A stretch of DNA of 64,000 nucleotides. Origin: Rhytidiadelphus loreus (taxonomy: Eukaryota > Streptophyta > Bryopsida > Hypnales > Hylocomiaceae). The translations under genes were made by a program, and so were the position numbers. Under the pieces are notes generated by a model that did not search any database, was not told the origin of the DNA, and saw only the letters and a list, made by a program, of their open reading frames with translations. Numbering within the stretch: position 1 is the first letter of the stretch; the number at the start of each line of letters is the position of its first letter. This document shows positions 36,515 through 48,500 of the stretch, piece by piece. The stretch is from NCBI GenBank assembly GCA_947034895.1, contig OX344765.1:20093001-20157000 (forward strand), given 5' to 3'.

Positions 36515-37102
36515 TTAACACTTTACACCCTTCAGAATCTGAAACGCTTCACTACTCAGCGGATCTATAGGCTCCTGGCCCCCGCGAAGTGGGTTGGCCT
36601 TAACATAATCCGTGACAGCAGTATTTGACGTAAAAAGACCTTCCAGCCAAGGCCGTAGACATTCCGACAAGAAGTTGTCGCCGTTCTGACCAGAATAGGT
36701 CGGCGGGTGAATAGCACTGTTTACATGGTTCAATAAGTTCTTAAGAGGACTATCGTCAACCAGGAGAACATCTTCAACAGACCTAGCTTCGCCCATCTAA
36801 ATCAAAGTTGTCAAATCCTTCAAATATATTGGCTTATTTGGATTAGCTGGGCTTCTATACAAAGATTGAGTGCACGCTAACTGGGAAAGATACGGGACAT
36901 CATCCGCACCAAAAGTAGTAACCGCCAACAACTTGTCTAGTATAGGCAACATATTGTGCCCTTGCATACTACTCCAAAATACTATTCGTGCCTTAGAATA
37001 GAGCCAGTCAAGGAATTTTCTGAGACTTGGTCTCCGTTTAAATCTAGGCTTCTCGTTCAGATGAGTACGGTGTATAAGAAGTCCGTTTAAGTCCAAAACC
37101 AC
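36515..37102 (-). pseudogene. FCP1/NLI-factor-like HAD phosphatase (copy 2)
   Basis: Two halves in one frame, divided by a single TAG at 36797-36799. The N-half holds motif I, VLDLNGLLIHR, with the first Asp kept and the second Asp replaced by Asn as in a known plant subgroup with DLNGLL, then VFWSSM. The C-half holds motif III, VLLVDDSPLKN, and the family ending WLEGLF. In this family the enzyme removes phosphate from Ser residues of RNA polymerase II tails or related substrates in the nucleus; activity here is doubtful. Upstream, TGA at 37109-37111 lies in frame without an ATG before motif I, so the 5' end is missing, spliced differently, or mutated. It ends in TAA. Confidence 0.7.
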
Positions 37103-37139
37103 AACATATCATTTTGTAGGTACCTAACACGGTATCAGA

Positions 37140-37460
37140 CTGGCCACCTTCTCCTCTTCAACCACAATGGGCTTCTGGACCATTGTCCCAGTCTCCTCCA
37201 TCAAATCGGCCATTCGGCCCCTATCTCATTGTTCATCATGTTGGCCTCCTTCTCCACTTGAACAACACTGGCCTTCTCTACCATCGCCTTAGTTCCTCCA
37301 CCAAATCATCCCCCTTCTCAATGTTCATCACATTGGCCTCATTCTCCACTTCAACACACTCGCCTTCCCTACCATCGCCTTAGTTCCCTCCACCAAATCT
37401 TGCAACTTTTCCTCTTCCACTATTGTCGCGTTCTTCACCACATCCACCACAGTACTACAG
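37140..37460. repeat. Short tandem duplications between gene remnants
   Basis: A segment of about 95 bp containing ACCATCGCCTTAGTTCC and TGTTCATCA recurs two to three times in a pyrimidine-rich stretch. On the minus strand it gives Glu/Lys-rich peptides, so it could be a decayed repetitive coding segment, but no frame runs through it. Confidence 0.45.
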
Positions 37461-37633
37461 TAGCCTCCTTTACAATTGGTGGCACAACTTTCAACAGTCC
37501 AACCACACCGTCGTCAATCACTCCAATGGGAATATCTTGGGAGACAAGTGATCACGCACAAAAATACCTTTTAGGAATGCAGAAACAAATGTCCACTTTA
37601 TTCACAAAGTACTAATAATACAATTTCATAAGC

Positions 37634-40600
37634 CTAGCCACTAAGTCGAACCTTCTCTGCAATATTTTCTTTGCTTGGAGGGATTGAATCATGACTCAAT
37701 GGGCCCAAGTCTCCTAGAGTGTCGCCACAAATAGTATCACACATCTCCTTAGCAACGACTTCACTTTCGATCATCTGGGGTGCTCCAGATGCAGGAACGC
37801 CACCTCCATCCGCTCTAACTTCAGCAGCAACGACCTCCGGTTTCCGAGATTTAGGTACAGAAGACACATTAGGGTGAGATCCCTCACCACCCGACGGGAA
37901 TGATAGTAAAGCCGAAGCTGCAACTCTTTCTTACGTAATTTCTTCACAATCCGGTGGCTTCTCTGAAGACACAATGATCCCTTCCGCTCGTGTCTCAGAT
38001 TCTTTAAACCTAGAAGCCAAGTTCTACTTAAATCTATGCGCTAGAGTACGTGTATTCTTTTTTGGGCCACTTGCCTTTTTACGTTTCTTGAGTAGTGGGG
38101 TAACCTCTAACTCCTTGTTCCCGTCTTCCGACTGAAAAATTAGTAAAGTATCATCGCCCACTTTCGAAATTTTCCTCTTCTTCTGTGCGCCTATTTTCTC
38201 GCTCGGGATTGTAGGCACTACACGTTCGGAAGGCTTTTTACTAGGAGTTGGATTCTTCAACTTCTTAGACAGCAAATTGGGTGGTGGAGAATTAACCTGC
38301 AACACCAATGAATGGAGTATCAATCTTCGTCCGTGAAGAGAAAATCCTAAAACGGACAGCGTGAGCACTCTAGATGCCTGAGTGTCATATAACACTCACC
38401 TCGGGAATATGGTGCTTTTGAAGACGCTCATCGCTCTTTTCGGAGTAAGTGTCCTGTGAATTCTCCAGAGTTTCATCGTCATCCGCCAACTCTTCATCAA
38501 TGTCGGGATTCATCGTTTCGTTGACAACATTTCGGGAATTCCTTAATTGAAGTATATTCACAGCAAAATTATCCTAGATCTGCTTTGCAGCAATTTGCCC
38601 AGTTTTTTGCGCCTCCAGTGAATTAAAAACTTCCAGCACCTTCACATCGCCCCAGTGGTTCAAAATGACAAGCAACTGTTAATAATGACAATGACTAGAA
38701 CCACACCCTTCAACAATAAGTATTCTATCCATAGGTCTTATCAATCCAAGGTGAGTAATCTCAGAACCCCCATTGACGTTAACTAGCACCATGTCATTCT
38801 GCATTAACTCTCCAAAAATCTCAAGTGCAGAATTTGCCGTGAGCTATGGCAACCCAGGACGCTTCCATGCACTGTTGATGTCATTTGGGATTACACTAAC
38901 ATCGTACATAGTCTTGAATGTTGAATTGCGATAGGGAAAGTAGTAATTAAAGCGGCTCCGTGCGCTCTCCCCTTCATTAAATCTGAAGCAGAAAATGACG
39001 AAAACATCGAATTGGGTTCCACTTGCATTTTAAGGAAAACCATCGTTGAGTCCCGCAAAATAGTGTAAAACATGCCAGTCCGAGAGTTGGTGTGCCAACT
39101 CCAACTCCCTTTTGTACAAGTGAGCCACAACTTCGTGAAATCCCTTAGTGTCAATCATCAGGATGACTAGAGCCTGAACTGAAGTGCTCTTCTTATCCAT
39201 GCTTTCCAGTGCATCAAAAACACGTCGAAGATTTCGGTCCTCCAAAATCTTAGCCCGTGGTCCGCTAGCTTTGGCCTCGAATAAGTACCAGATGTACAAG
39301 TGCCTCTTCCCCTGGCCACGCCACGCAATGACGTCTGGTTGCATCAATATTCCACTGATATTCCACATATTTTCGTCCATTACCTTTGACAGATAAATCT
39401 CTGTGAAACCTTTTTCCATTGCTTCCGCAACCGCCTCTTGGGCTTTTGCCGTGATGAATGCCTCCTACATTTCATGCATGCCTTTGGGACAGTCCGCGGG
39501 GTCCCAAGTCTTGTTTGATCCCTTAGACCGACCATCGAGCCAATTTTTTCCTGTTTCTGTTGCCATGGCTTTGTCAACCTATAGTTGTAACTCTGGACGG
39601 ACGATTTTCATCTCAGTTGCGAAGTCGATCCATTCAGACTCCGGGTATTGAATGTATTTAGGTCTCTTGCTTGGAAGACAATAACCCCGGTAGTTGAGCA
39701 TCATTTCGTTCTTCATTGCGCGGATGAATCGTTCACTCGCCCCCGCCTCGGCTAAATTCACCAATAAAGGGCCACCACCTTTCTATTTAGCCTTTGAGCT
39801 CTTCACGCATATCTCATGTGCCTGCACCTTTTCTGCAAGAAAGTTAATATCTTCTACTCTCAGCCCATAGAGAGTTTTGAAGTCATTGAGTGCCAGGGGC
39901 TTTCGCACTCCCTTCGATGGATCGGGAAGTCTATCCTCATTGCCTGGCAGTACGTAGTGCAAGTAATCTTGTTCGATTTTTATCCACTTCTCTACATCAA
40001 CATCATCCTCTAGAAATAGGAGTGGGATTTTCGTTTCATGGCCTTCGGTGCCCTTCACTGAGGTGAAGATGGTTGAGATCAACAAAAAGAACTCCTGAAA
40101 GAAAAGTGATTCAATGATAGTGTCAGATCCTTGTTTGTGATCAGCAAAAGTAGCTAGAGTGATCCAAATGACCCGAACGAACAAGGGATTGAAGTCCACA
40201 ACAAGAAGTAAAAAGAACCAATTGGATGAAATAAATACTAATTTATAACCGATCATTATAGTGGACCCAACGACATGTCCATCTGGAGTGATCCAAATGT
40301 TGGGAATGTCATATGCATTTCAGCAATATACTCTATTGAGCATATGGTGATACAGATGGAAAAATGTACATTATAAGTAGCCGTGTGTGCTCGGCCACCG
40401 AAAGCTGGTTGCGGACTTCCCATTTCCTTCCACTTGATTCTTGCGGTAATAAATTGTTTGAGGAATGATTGCTCCTTCTGTTCACCAGCAACATTCTGGT
40501 TTAGAGATCGAGAGAGGTACATGATGTCTATAAACTTGCTTCGCGGTGCATAGGTTGGTATGATTTTAAAGCACGAGGCCTCCCGCACATCTGCTTCCGG

Positions 40601-40759
40601 AATTTCTCCTTTTGCAATTAGCCTCTTGTAGGCCTCAACTGTGTATTGGACCCCAATAATAAAGTAGTTAGTCTGATTTGTTATTTCATCTGTTTTGGGG
40701 CAGGTATCAAAATATGTTGCCTTTCCATCAGCACCATAAGGCCCGAGTTTCACGGGAAG
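37634..40759 (-). pseudogene. Unnamed three-exon gene with PD-(D/E)xK-like motif, TAG/TAA-interrupted
   Basis: I do not recognise the family. Exons on the minus strand: 40759-40370 (5' end cut by an LTR insertion), 40094-38400 and 38296-37634. Both introns have GT...AG borders (the 103-bp one GTGAGT...TTGCAG) and keep phase 0, giving about 910 codons. The segment PDVIAW...LFEAKASG (about 39345-39270) has the spacing of a PD-(D/E)xK nuclease core. The C-terminal third is Lys/Ser-rich (KKRKISK), suggesting a nuclear protein, and ends acidic. Ten internal stops, seven TAG or TAA in exon 2 and two in exon 3 plus the KAK/K site, are all in frame; TGA and frameshifts are absent. Positions are in the first finding. 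It may be a pseudogene decayed mainly by C-to-T change, or something odder. Confidence 0.65.
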
Positions 40760-42914
40760 TGTAGATAAAATACTTGACTATAAATTTTTATATTTTTGTG
40801 TGCATTTTGAGGCTTTGTGAATGTGTTTAGAATGTTTTTGTTATATTTGCTTACCAATTGGGTGATTTTTGAATATACTTTTACCTAATTTGGAGTATGG
40901 TTTAAAGTGATTTTTTTTAGTCTCAAAGTAAAAGTTGTAGATTGAAGTGAATTGGTGGCCAGTGAGCTTGCTGCCAAGTTGGATTCGTGAATGCATGTGA
41001 TGGATGCACATGTGGATGACAGAACCTAATCGGTGGTGACTGTTTTTGTGCTAAGATTCCAATTGGGTGGTCATGGGTGAACAATTGAGTCCTAGTTGGA
41101 TGAGCTGTTGGATTTGATCCAACTGAAGCCTAATGGGAGTTTAGAGGCAGTTAATTCCAAGTGGGAAGTTATGTTCTACAGTTAATGCCTAATCGGGTGG
41201 TTGAGGAATTGCTAGTCAGTTTTAAGTGATTGTTTTCCAAAGTTGGGATAACCACCTGTGTTTGCCTTTCTATAAGGTTGTGAAGTTTGTCATAGAAGCT
41301 ACCAAGTGTTGAAGAAGTCCGCTACGAGTCCCAACCAAGTCGTGCTGCGTATTTCTGTTTTCTTGTGTGTATTTTGCCAAGTGGGTTTGCTTGGTTGTGT
41401 GTGTGCTGAGTGAGTGATGCTTATTTTTGTTGTGTGAGTCCTAATCGGTAAGCTGAAGGTGTCAGCTTGTCCGCTTGTGATGGTGTGTGTCCTATTTGAG
41501 GGGACGGAAAGTGATAAGAGCTTGTGTTGTATTTGTGGAGAACTTGTGTGTGCATTTGGAAGTTGAAGAAGTCAGTTTCCAAGTCGGAGATTATCTGCAG
41601 ATTGAGGAAGTGTCTGCATGGTTCGGAAGAACAGGGGTTCAAGTGCCAATGATTGGAGATTTTGTGTAATGCTTGAAGCTGCCTAGTGGGAGATGTTTGT
41701 GATTCAAATGCTGATAGTGATGAGGAATTGGAGGATTAAATGTATCCTAGTCGGAGAGATTACTGCTAAATGTTGATGCCAATCCCAGTGTTTCTCGTGG
41801 AGAGAGGAAAGTTTCAAGTCAGTGAAGTCAGAACCTAATTGGAGTGAGATAAGGAAAGTCAGATTTTGATTAAACTTTATATGTATAACGATGATTTGTC
41901 ACCTAGTTAATGAAATGGAAATATAAACTAATTGGTTGTTTGCATGTGAGGCCAAGTAGTGTTGTTCATGAATGGTTTGGGATTAATATTATGTGATATT
42001 TGTATGGCAATGACCCAAGTCGGAATAATGGAATGTATTATGTGTCTGCGTCAGCATGTGATTCCAAATGGGCTGCCTATTTGAATGAGGAAGTATTAAG
42101 CAAGATTGGATCAGTGTCCAATTTGGGATTATGAATGGTGTCATAATAAGCTGAGTGATTGTAAACCTGATAGGTGTGATGATTTACAAAACTAGAATAT
42201 CTAGTTGGGAATTTGCGTTTAAGTTTGACCATTGCCTATTAGAAATTCCAATCAGGATCTGATGTCCAGTAGGAGTACCTTTCCGATTTGAGAGTTTATG
42301 AGAGAAAATGAAGAATGCCGAGAGCAAGAAGGAAAATACCAAATCGTTAAAAGGAGAATGTAGATTCTGTAAGCGTCAATATTATGAGAGGGCAATTTGT
42401 ATCAAAGAAGATTTGGATTCCAAATTGGTGAAAGAAGATTTGATTGCACCCAAAGTTGGAGACAAGATTCACTGAGAAGCGACTCATCCAAGTTGGTGAA
42501 TAAAGACTGGGAGCTACGGTAAGCCTGTTGTGAAGAACGAAGCTGTATGTGTCAAGCAACTCCGATTTGGTGAAAGACCAAAGATTGGCACGTCAATGAT
42601 TGAAGATCAAATACAATTTGGGGTGATATTTAGACCTTGGTGGTTATAAGAGTGGAGAGTAAAAAAATTTAATTAACTAATTAATAAAAGAAAATAATAA
42701 ATATAAATATAAAAAAATGATTTAAACAATTAGTTAAGTAATTGTGAGGTAATTAAGTTAATGTTAGTTGGAAGCATGTATTCTTTGTGTGTTTTATTCT
42801 CTTTATTGTCGTCTTAGTGTCATTGTAGTAAGTATCCCTATTAGAAAAGACCTCCCGAGGAACGAACTTTACTATTGCTTTGGTTTTAATAATTATGGCC
42901 AAAGCTAATCTACA
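40760..42914 (+). repeat. 5' LTR, 2155 bp
   Basis: Starts TGTAGAT and ends ATCTACA, a perfect 7-bp inverted terminal repeat with the canonical TG...CA. The end lies three bases before the primer-binding site. The LTR is unusually rich in a nine-base word CCWARTBGG (see findings). No open frame of note. Confidence 0.9.
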
Positions 42915-42917
42915 TTT

Positions 42918-42935
42918 TGGTGCTGCTGCCGGGGA
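42918..42935 (+). other. Primer-binding site (tRNA-Asp type)
   Basis: TGGTGCTGCTGCCGGGGA closely matches the TGGCGCCGTTGCCGGGG class used by many plant Ty3/gypsy elements, complementary to the 3' end of tRNA-Asp. Two or three substitutions suggest age. Confidence 0.8.
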
Positions 42936-43018
42936 GGCGTCATAATAGGTTTTTAGTTTTCTTCTTTTATCTTTTAAATGGGGGTTATGGAATTGTTGCA
43001 CTCTAATTAGTAGCACAT

Positions 43019-43661
43019 CCATAAACTCTGAAATTAGCAAACAAGCTAGAGACGAAAGAGGAACGAAGAGAGCCGCGGATAGAAAACGCAAATTTACTTC
43101 TAAAGCAGAATCCGAACCAGCTTCACCAAGTTGGAAGGGTTCTCATCAATTAGGACGACATTCACGACATAGGGCAGAGTGTGGTTAAGTCGTAGAGAAT
43201 AAATCTAATAAGGATAAAATAAATGAAGAAGAAGTAAATCAATTAGTTCAAGCACAAGTAAGTAAGGTTGAGGTAAAAAGGGGATTTGACCTTCCCCATT
43301 TACATTGTGAACCCATTTTTGTTTCTAATAATCCATCACCTCAAGATTCTCCAAGAGGACTAAGTGAGGATGAGGAAACCGAATCGGAGGAAGTAGAAGA
43401 GAACCATCCTAAGGAGGATATATATCTCCTTTAATAGATTCTCCATTAGGTTCCTTTCAAGGTAGGACTATCCCAGTTGATACAACTCGGTTTAGTAGTC
43501 CAGTTGAGGGCTTAGAGAAAAATAAATTACAAATCCCTTCCATTTTTCAACAAGATTTAAATTTGCAGGCTGTGATCCGCAATTTAAATACAACAGAATT
43601 TCTCAATTGGAAAAAATCATCCGGATTAAGTGATTGTTCTACATCTAGTGAGGAGCTCTAA
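43019..43661 (+). pseudogene. Pre-gag open frame of the Ty3/gypsy element
   Basis: A coding-like frame precedes gag: a basic segment (DRKRKFTSKAE), then an acidic one (SEDEETESEEVEENH) and a third (SPLGSFQGRT to LSDCSTSSEEL), ending TAA at 43659-43661, 21 bases before the gag ATG. TAA at 43186-43188 and a probable 1-bp loss near 43425 break it. No known domain. Some plant gypsy families carry such an extra leading frame, possibly an N-terminal extension of gag. Confidence 0.5.
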
Positions 43662-43682
43662 TTTAAAAAATTAATTAACAAA

Positions 43683-45587
43683 ATGGCAGCTCCAACTAAT
43701 GTAATCCCAGTTGTAATGCGGCCAGGTGATGAGGGAGATAGGCCTTATTCACTTATGCCGTTTCCAACTTTTTATGGGAGAATGGGCGATAACCCTGATA
43801 GTCATCTCTATGAATTCCTAATGCGTTGTAATGCAAACAATGCTAGGACAGAGGCGCATTTTTTAAGTATTTTTCCAAGTACATTAATGGACCAAGCCAA
43901 GAAATGGTTTCAAAGGCAGCCAATAGGGCATTTACTACTTGGACTGGTTTGCGTGAAGCATTCTTAGCCCATTTTCGGCCAGCCGCTTACTAGGAAAAAT
44001 TATTTGAAAAATTGGCCGAGTTGCATATGGCAAGTGGAGAACACATAGATAGTTATTATGGCCGGTTAGAGGATATAATGCTTAGGTTACCAAATAATGA
44101 TTATCCCGATGCGCATTTTATGCGACAATTCATAAATGGGTTATACCCGCCTAAACTAAAGGCATTTGTCAAGGAAATTAGTCCTGCCGATTTACCAACC
44201 GCCATCCAAAGAGCTAAATTATGGGAGGAGGTTCATTTAGGAGAAACATATTTAAATCCTAATGTAAACCAACCTAGTTATTTGGACCAAATTGGCGTTA
44301 GAAGGGAAGACATAGGTGGTGCTAATATGCCTACCTATGTCTAGCCTAATTATGTCAATGTAATGCCATTGGCGCCAGTCCAAATGGCTCCCGTAATTCC
44401 AATTGAGTCCAATAAAATAAGTCAAAATGTTGTCCCTCATTATCAAGGACAACAAAATGAGAGGGATGCGGCTATGGAGTCTAAATTAGTGGAGATAACA
44501 AAACAATTAGGGCACCTTCAAGTTAATTTGGCAAAAACAGTCCAAAAGAAGGGTCAGCCTAATGACGACCGTGCCCACATATGGTGCACAAATTGTAGAG
44601 GACAAGGGCACATGTTGCCCGATTGTCCCTCTCCTCCTAATTTGCCTCCTAAATGTCGATTTTGTGGTTTGCAACATGAAACCGAATCTTGCCGGAAAAT
44701 GCAAACTAGTCAAGTACAACATGCCCAAGTTGCCCAAAATAAAAGTGGGCAAGTTTACCAAGTGGACGGTAATAATAATTATCAAGGAAATAATCCAAAT
44801 TGGGGTAATAAGAAAAGGAATTTTAATCCAAATTCTAATATGTATCCTAATCAAAATTATAACCAATCCAATTATGTCAATCCCAATTTTAACCCTAACA
44901 ATTTTAACAATGGTGGGTATAATAATAATCCAAATCGGGGAGTAGCCCAAATGCCTACTGATAATAACCAAGGGTGGTCTCAAATGCCTTACGGCAATGT
45001 GAACCAAGGTCCACCTACTTATGGTGGACAAGTTCCAAATTGGAATGGGAATCAAAATCGGGGAAAGGCTATAGTTTGTTTTAGGTGTAATCAACCGGGC
45101 CGGACATTATGCTTCAAATTGTGGTAACGCAAGGGCTAGTGTAGATTATGTACCCTCATGTGGAAATTCCAATCAAAACAGCCATACGGCCGAAGAATGC
45201 AATGGTCCACGTAAGAATAATAACCAAGAAGGAGGGTATAATAACAAAAGGAGGGATAATAGTCCCAAGATAGTCCTATTAGATGACAATGCCCCAAAGT
45301 CTAATAAAGACCGGGCATCTTATCTTATACAAATTGAAAATGGAAATTTACCTAATTGTGATAAGGAAGACAAATTAGTGCAAAAAGTATCTACTAGGGG
45401 GCAAATAGAAAAGAAAAATCCCCCTGGTAATTTAGAAATCATGAAGGAAAAGGAAATAACCTGTAAAGAAGCTCAACAATTGTTAGAGCAGAAAAATCAA
45501 TTAGGATTAAACTTTAATTCCGAATTGGTTGGTGTGAGCCTTCAAGTTGGCACTTGGAACTCTGAACTTATTTTTCGCGATTTTTAG
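43683..45587 (+). pseudogene. Gag polyprotein of the Ty3/gypsy element, frameshifted
   Basis: Capsid-nucleocapsid precursor. The retrotransposon gag domain (FYGRMGDNPDSHLYEF, AKKWFQ, GLREAFLAHF, YYGRLEDIMLRLPNNDY) is followed by CCHC knuckles: CTNCRGQGHMLPDC (canonical spacing), CRFCGLQHETESC (one residue short), and a third that is broken by about 4 extra bases near 45098. An Asn-rich linker lies between the knuckles. A 1-bp loss near 43927, TAG at 43991-43993 and TAG at 44342-44344 also break the frame. The last recognisable segment is at 45378-45587. Inactive. Confidence 0.85.
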
Positions 45588-45590
45588 TTA

Positions 45591-48500
45591 ATTTTTCAAT
45601 GAAAAATAGGAAAAAACATATAAAAATACAATTATTGTGGGTTTTGGTAGAAGTCCCTACCAAAGTGGTGTGTAATGGCCTTAAATGCGTGAAATACGTA
45701 AGACGTTACATTTTCACTAATTTTAGGTCTTATTAGTAGAATTAGGTAGTTAAATTAGTAATTCCGAGCGAAGTAAGGATTTGAAAGTTAACCAGTCCTA
45801 GTGTCTTGTTCATGTGATACAACATCTAAAAGTATACATGTAACAAACTAGTTAAAAGTTAGAGTCTAGTCCGAGTCAGTCCAAATCCAATTCGAAAGAG
45901 TTAGATTTATTGTTTGCAGGTAATTTTGAGAAATACAGTCATTCACAGACCAAGATGAAAGAAATGATGATTAGAACATACAGAGAGGTGCTTTTCTAGG
46001 TCAAAGCATGCCAGGAGGTCAAATAGAAGCTCGATCATCCAAGATTCCCCCGGTATCAAAAATAATTTCCCCCCCGGCCCCCAGGTGGAAATTATTAAAG
46101 AATTGCTAAAAATAGCATTCTTATTGGAGATTTGGTTTTGCCCTTAGTTGATGGACATCTTGTAGAAGATTGCCCAAAAGTTTCGGGATTTTACAAAACT
46201 CCACGATGACTCCATGGGAAGTCAACCGCTTAAAACTGCATTTGTAAATTCCTAGAAATTACCAATGTTGCGGTAAAATCTCACTAAAAATTAGGATAGT
46301 ATTTTGTGTGCCAATAAAGAGCCTTGTCAAGTTTGAAGACATTCCAACATTCCCAAGTACCAGAATTAGCACCGACAGCGAATTTTACAAGAATTTATAA
46401 CTTGGCGGCAGGTTGACCGGCGTACCAGGAGCTAGCGGTGTCCGAATGGAGCGTTTCAAGGGTCAATTCTTACTCCTACAAATATTCTAAACCACCTAGG
46501 ACCAACAGTTTCATCAAAAAACGCAAACTCCAAAAGTTAGTTTTTTGACTTTTGTTCTGAGTTATTGTGACTCAAATTTGCGCTTTAAAATGGCTGGAGA
46601 GGTAGGGGTAAGTGGTCCTTTAGGCTAATTGGGGTCTTTTGAACACGATGGCGCAGTTTGTTTTCAGTTTTGAGTTGTCCCTCAAAAGATAGAGAGGTTC
46701 AGCCCTTAATTTGACTTTTAAAAGGTAATTTTGGATTAACCCCTTTTGCATTTACCCAGCCAATTTGGCCTACGGTTCACGTATTGATGCTGTTTAGAGG
46801 TGGTTTTAGGGTTTAGCTGGAAATACACGTAACTACAAATTTGGTGGCAAGGTCGTGAACCTAATTAAGAAAAAATAAGAAAAATTAAAAAAATTGAGAC
46901 TCAGCCATGGGAGTTGCTCGATCTGGGCTGCGGGTGTATTCTCCCGAAGACAAGTCCTTCTACACTGCAGATTAGGATTACAGCACCCACATAGGTACGT
47001 ATTCTTTTGAAACTTGCTCAGCCGGTTAGTAGCAATTGGAGGTACTTCTGCTGGCATCAGAGCGAGAGTAATGTTTTTTCAGATTCTACACTGAGGACCT
47101 TTCTTCAAGAGATTAGTGAAGAAGGTGGTGCATTTTTTTATTGCTTCTTCAAGTGAGGGGATCGGCAATGGATTGCAAGGCGCCCGCCAAGGGATTGGGA
47201 CCGCCTGGTAGGTTGTAGGATTTTCAAATTCTCCTTTAGGAAACCAGAAAGAGCGTAATGGAGCTCCGTGAAGCCGCGCAGGAGTATATTTGGACCACCG
47301 TCTTTGCTTTGCAGCGCGTCAGAGGCAGGTATATAGTGAATTGTTCATGACGGGTGCGGCACTTACAGAAGAAGTACTTCAAACGAATTCTGCATCACTC
47401 GACGTTCTGAAACGTTGGACAAGTACAAAAATGGTATTGCGAGAACCTGCATAGTTTGTGGACAAGAACAAAAATGGTATTGCAAGCTTGCGGATATAAG
47501 TGGAGGTGCCGGGAGGCTTGCTACTACGCCCACCATGAGACCTTGAATTACTGATTCCGGGTGAATCTAATTGAGTCTGTGTTTGTCATGCATGTAGCTG
47601 CCAAGGACTTTGGAGAAGCGGAAATTACTCGAAAGACACGGAGATGACATTGGAAGACCACTTCGTTGCAAGCATCGATATAGCCTTTGACTTCGTACTG
47701 GGGGAGTCATAGTGCAGCCAGTCCTGTAGCAATTAGTAGTAGCTCCGGTGGTTTAGGGGTCTTGCTAGCAATCATGCTCCAGTTTTAGCGAAATCACCAT
47801 TTTAGGAGTGTCACATTTTTGCAGAACTCTGAACATTTGGGAGGTGGACAAAATTTTGAAAAAAACACTAAATTGCATCTCCTTGGTAGATAGTCATCAT
47901 TGTAAATGCACGTCAGTAACTTTCCCTTGTCTTCTGGCTTCATTGTCTTGTTTTATAAAACACCTTGACAGGCATTCTCTCTAGTTCGGCAAGGGAATGT
48001 CACTTGTCCTTTTATCTTTAGCTCTGTTGTAAATTCATGTTTTATTGATGCTATTTAGAGGTGGTTCATAAGAAGTCCGCTTGCAAAATTTTACACTAGT
48101 GCCCCCATGTCTTTAGAAGATGGTGAGGAATTATTAGGAACTGATTTGTGAGCAGAGAAAAGAAACTGTAAACTGCTTTCCAACCGGCGAACTTCGATAG
48201 ATAGGAGACATTGAGGGTGCTCGGTGATTTGGAAGTCCGTCATTGGTCCAGCTCAGCAGCTAAGTAGGTGATCCTTTGTGTACTGAGGTCAAACGACCGG
48301 AGGACCCCTTTAGCTTGTGACCTGTACACCGGCAAATCATTGCATGGGAGTAGAAAGCACGGTACACATAGGACCAAAATGTGGACAGGTAGTAGTCCTT
48401 TAGCATAGACGTTTGTCGAAGCAATTGGAGCAGATACGAATTCAATGCTTGCAATACAGAGTTACAATTCAATTTCTTATAATTAGTTAGGCACCTCTGT

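Larger units (their letters stand above)
40760..45590 (+). mobile_element. Ty3/gypsy LTR retrotransposon, truncated after gag
   Basis: 5' LTR, tRNA-Asp-type primer site, pre-gag frame and gag are in order on the plus strand. Protease, reverse transcriptase, RNase H, integrase, polypurine tract and 3' LTR are absent from the window. It is inserted in the 5' part of the minus-strand unnamed gene; the five bases before it are GGAAG, the expected target duplication to look for at the missing 3' end. Similarity to gag stops near 45590. Confidence 0.85.

Noticed and set aside
44507..45094. Minus-strand frame of 195 codons opposite gag
   Set aside because: Shadow of the Asn-rich gag linker on the other strand; the peptide is Ile-rich with no domain.
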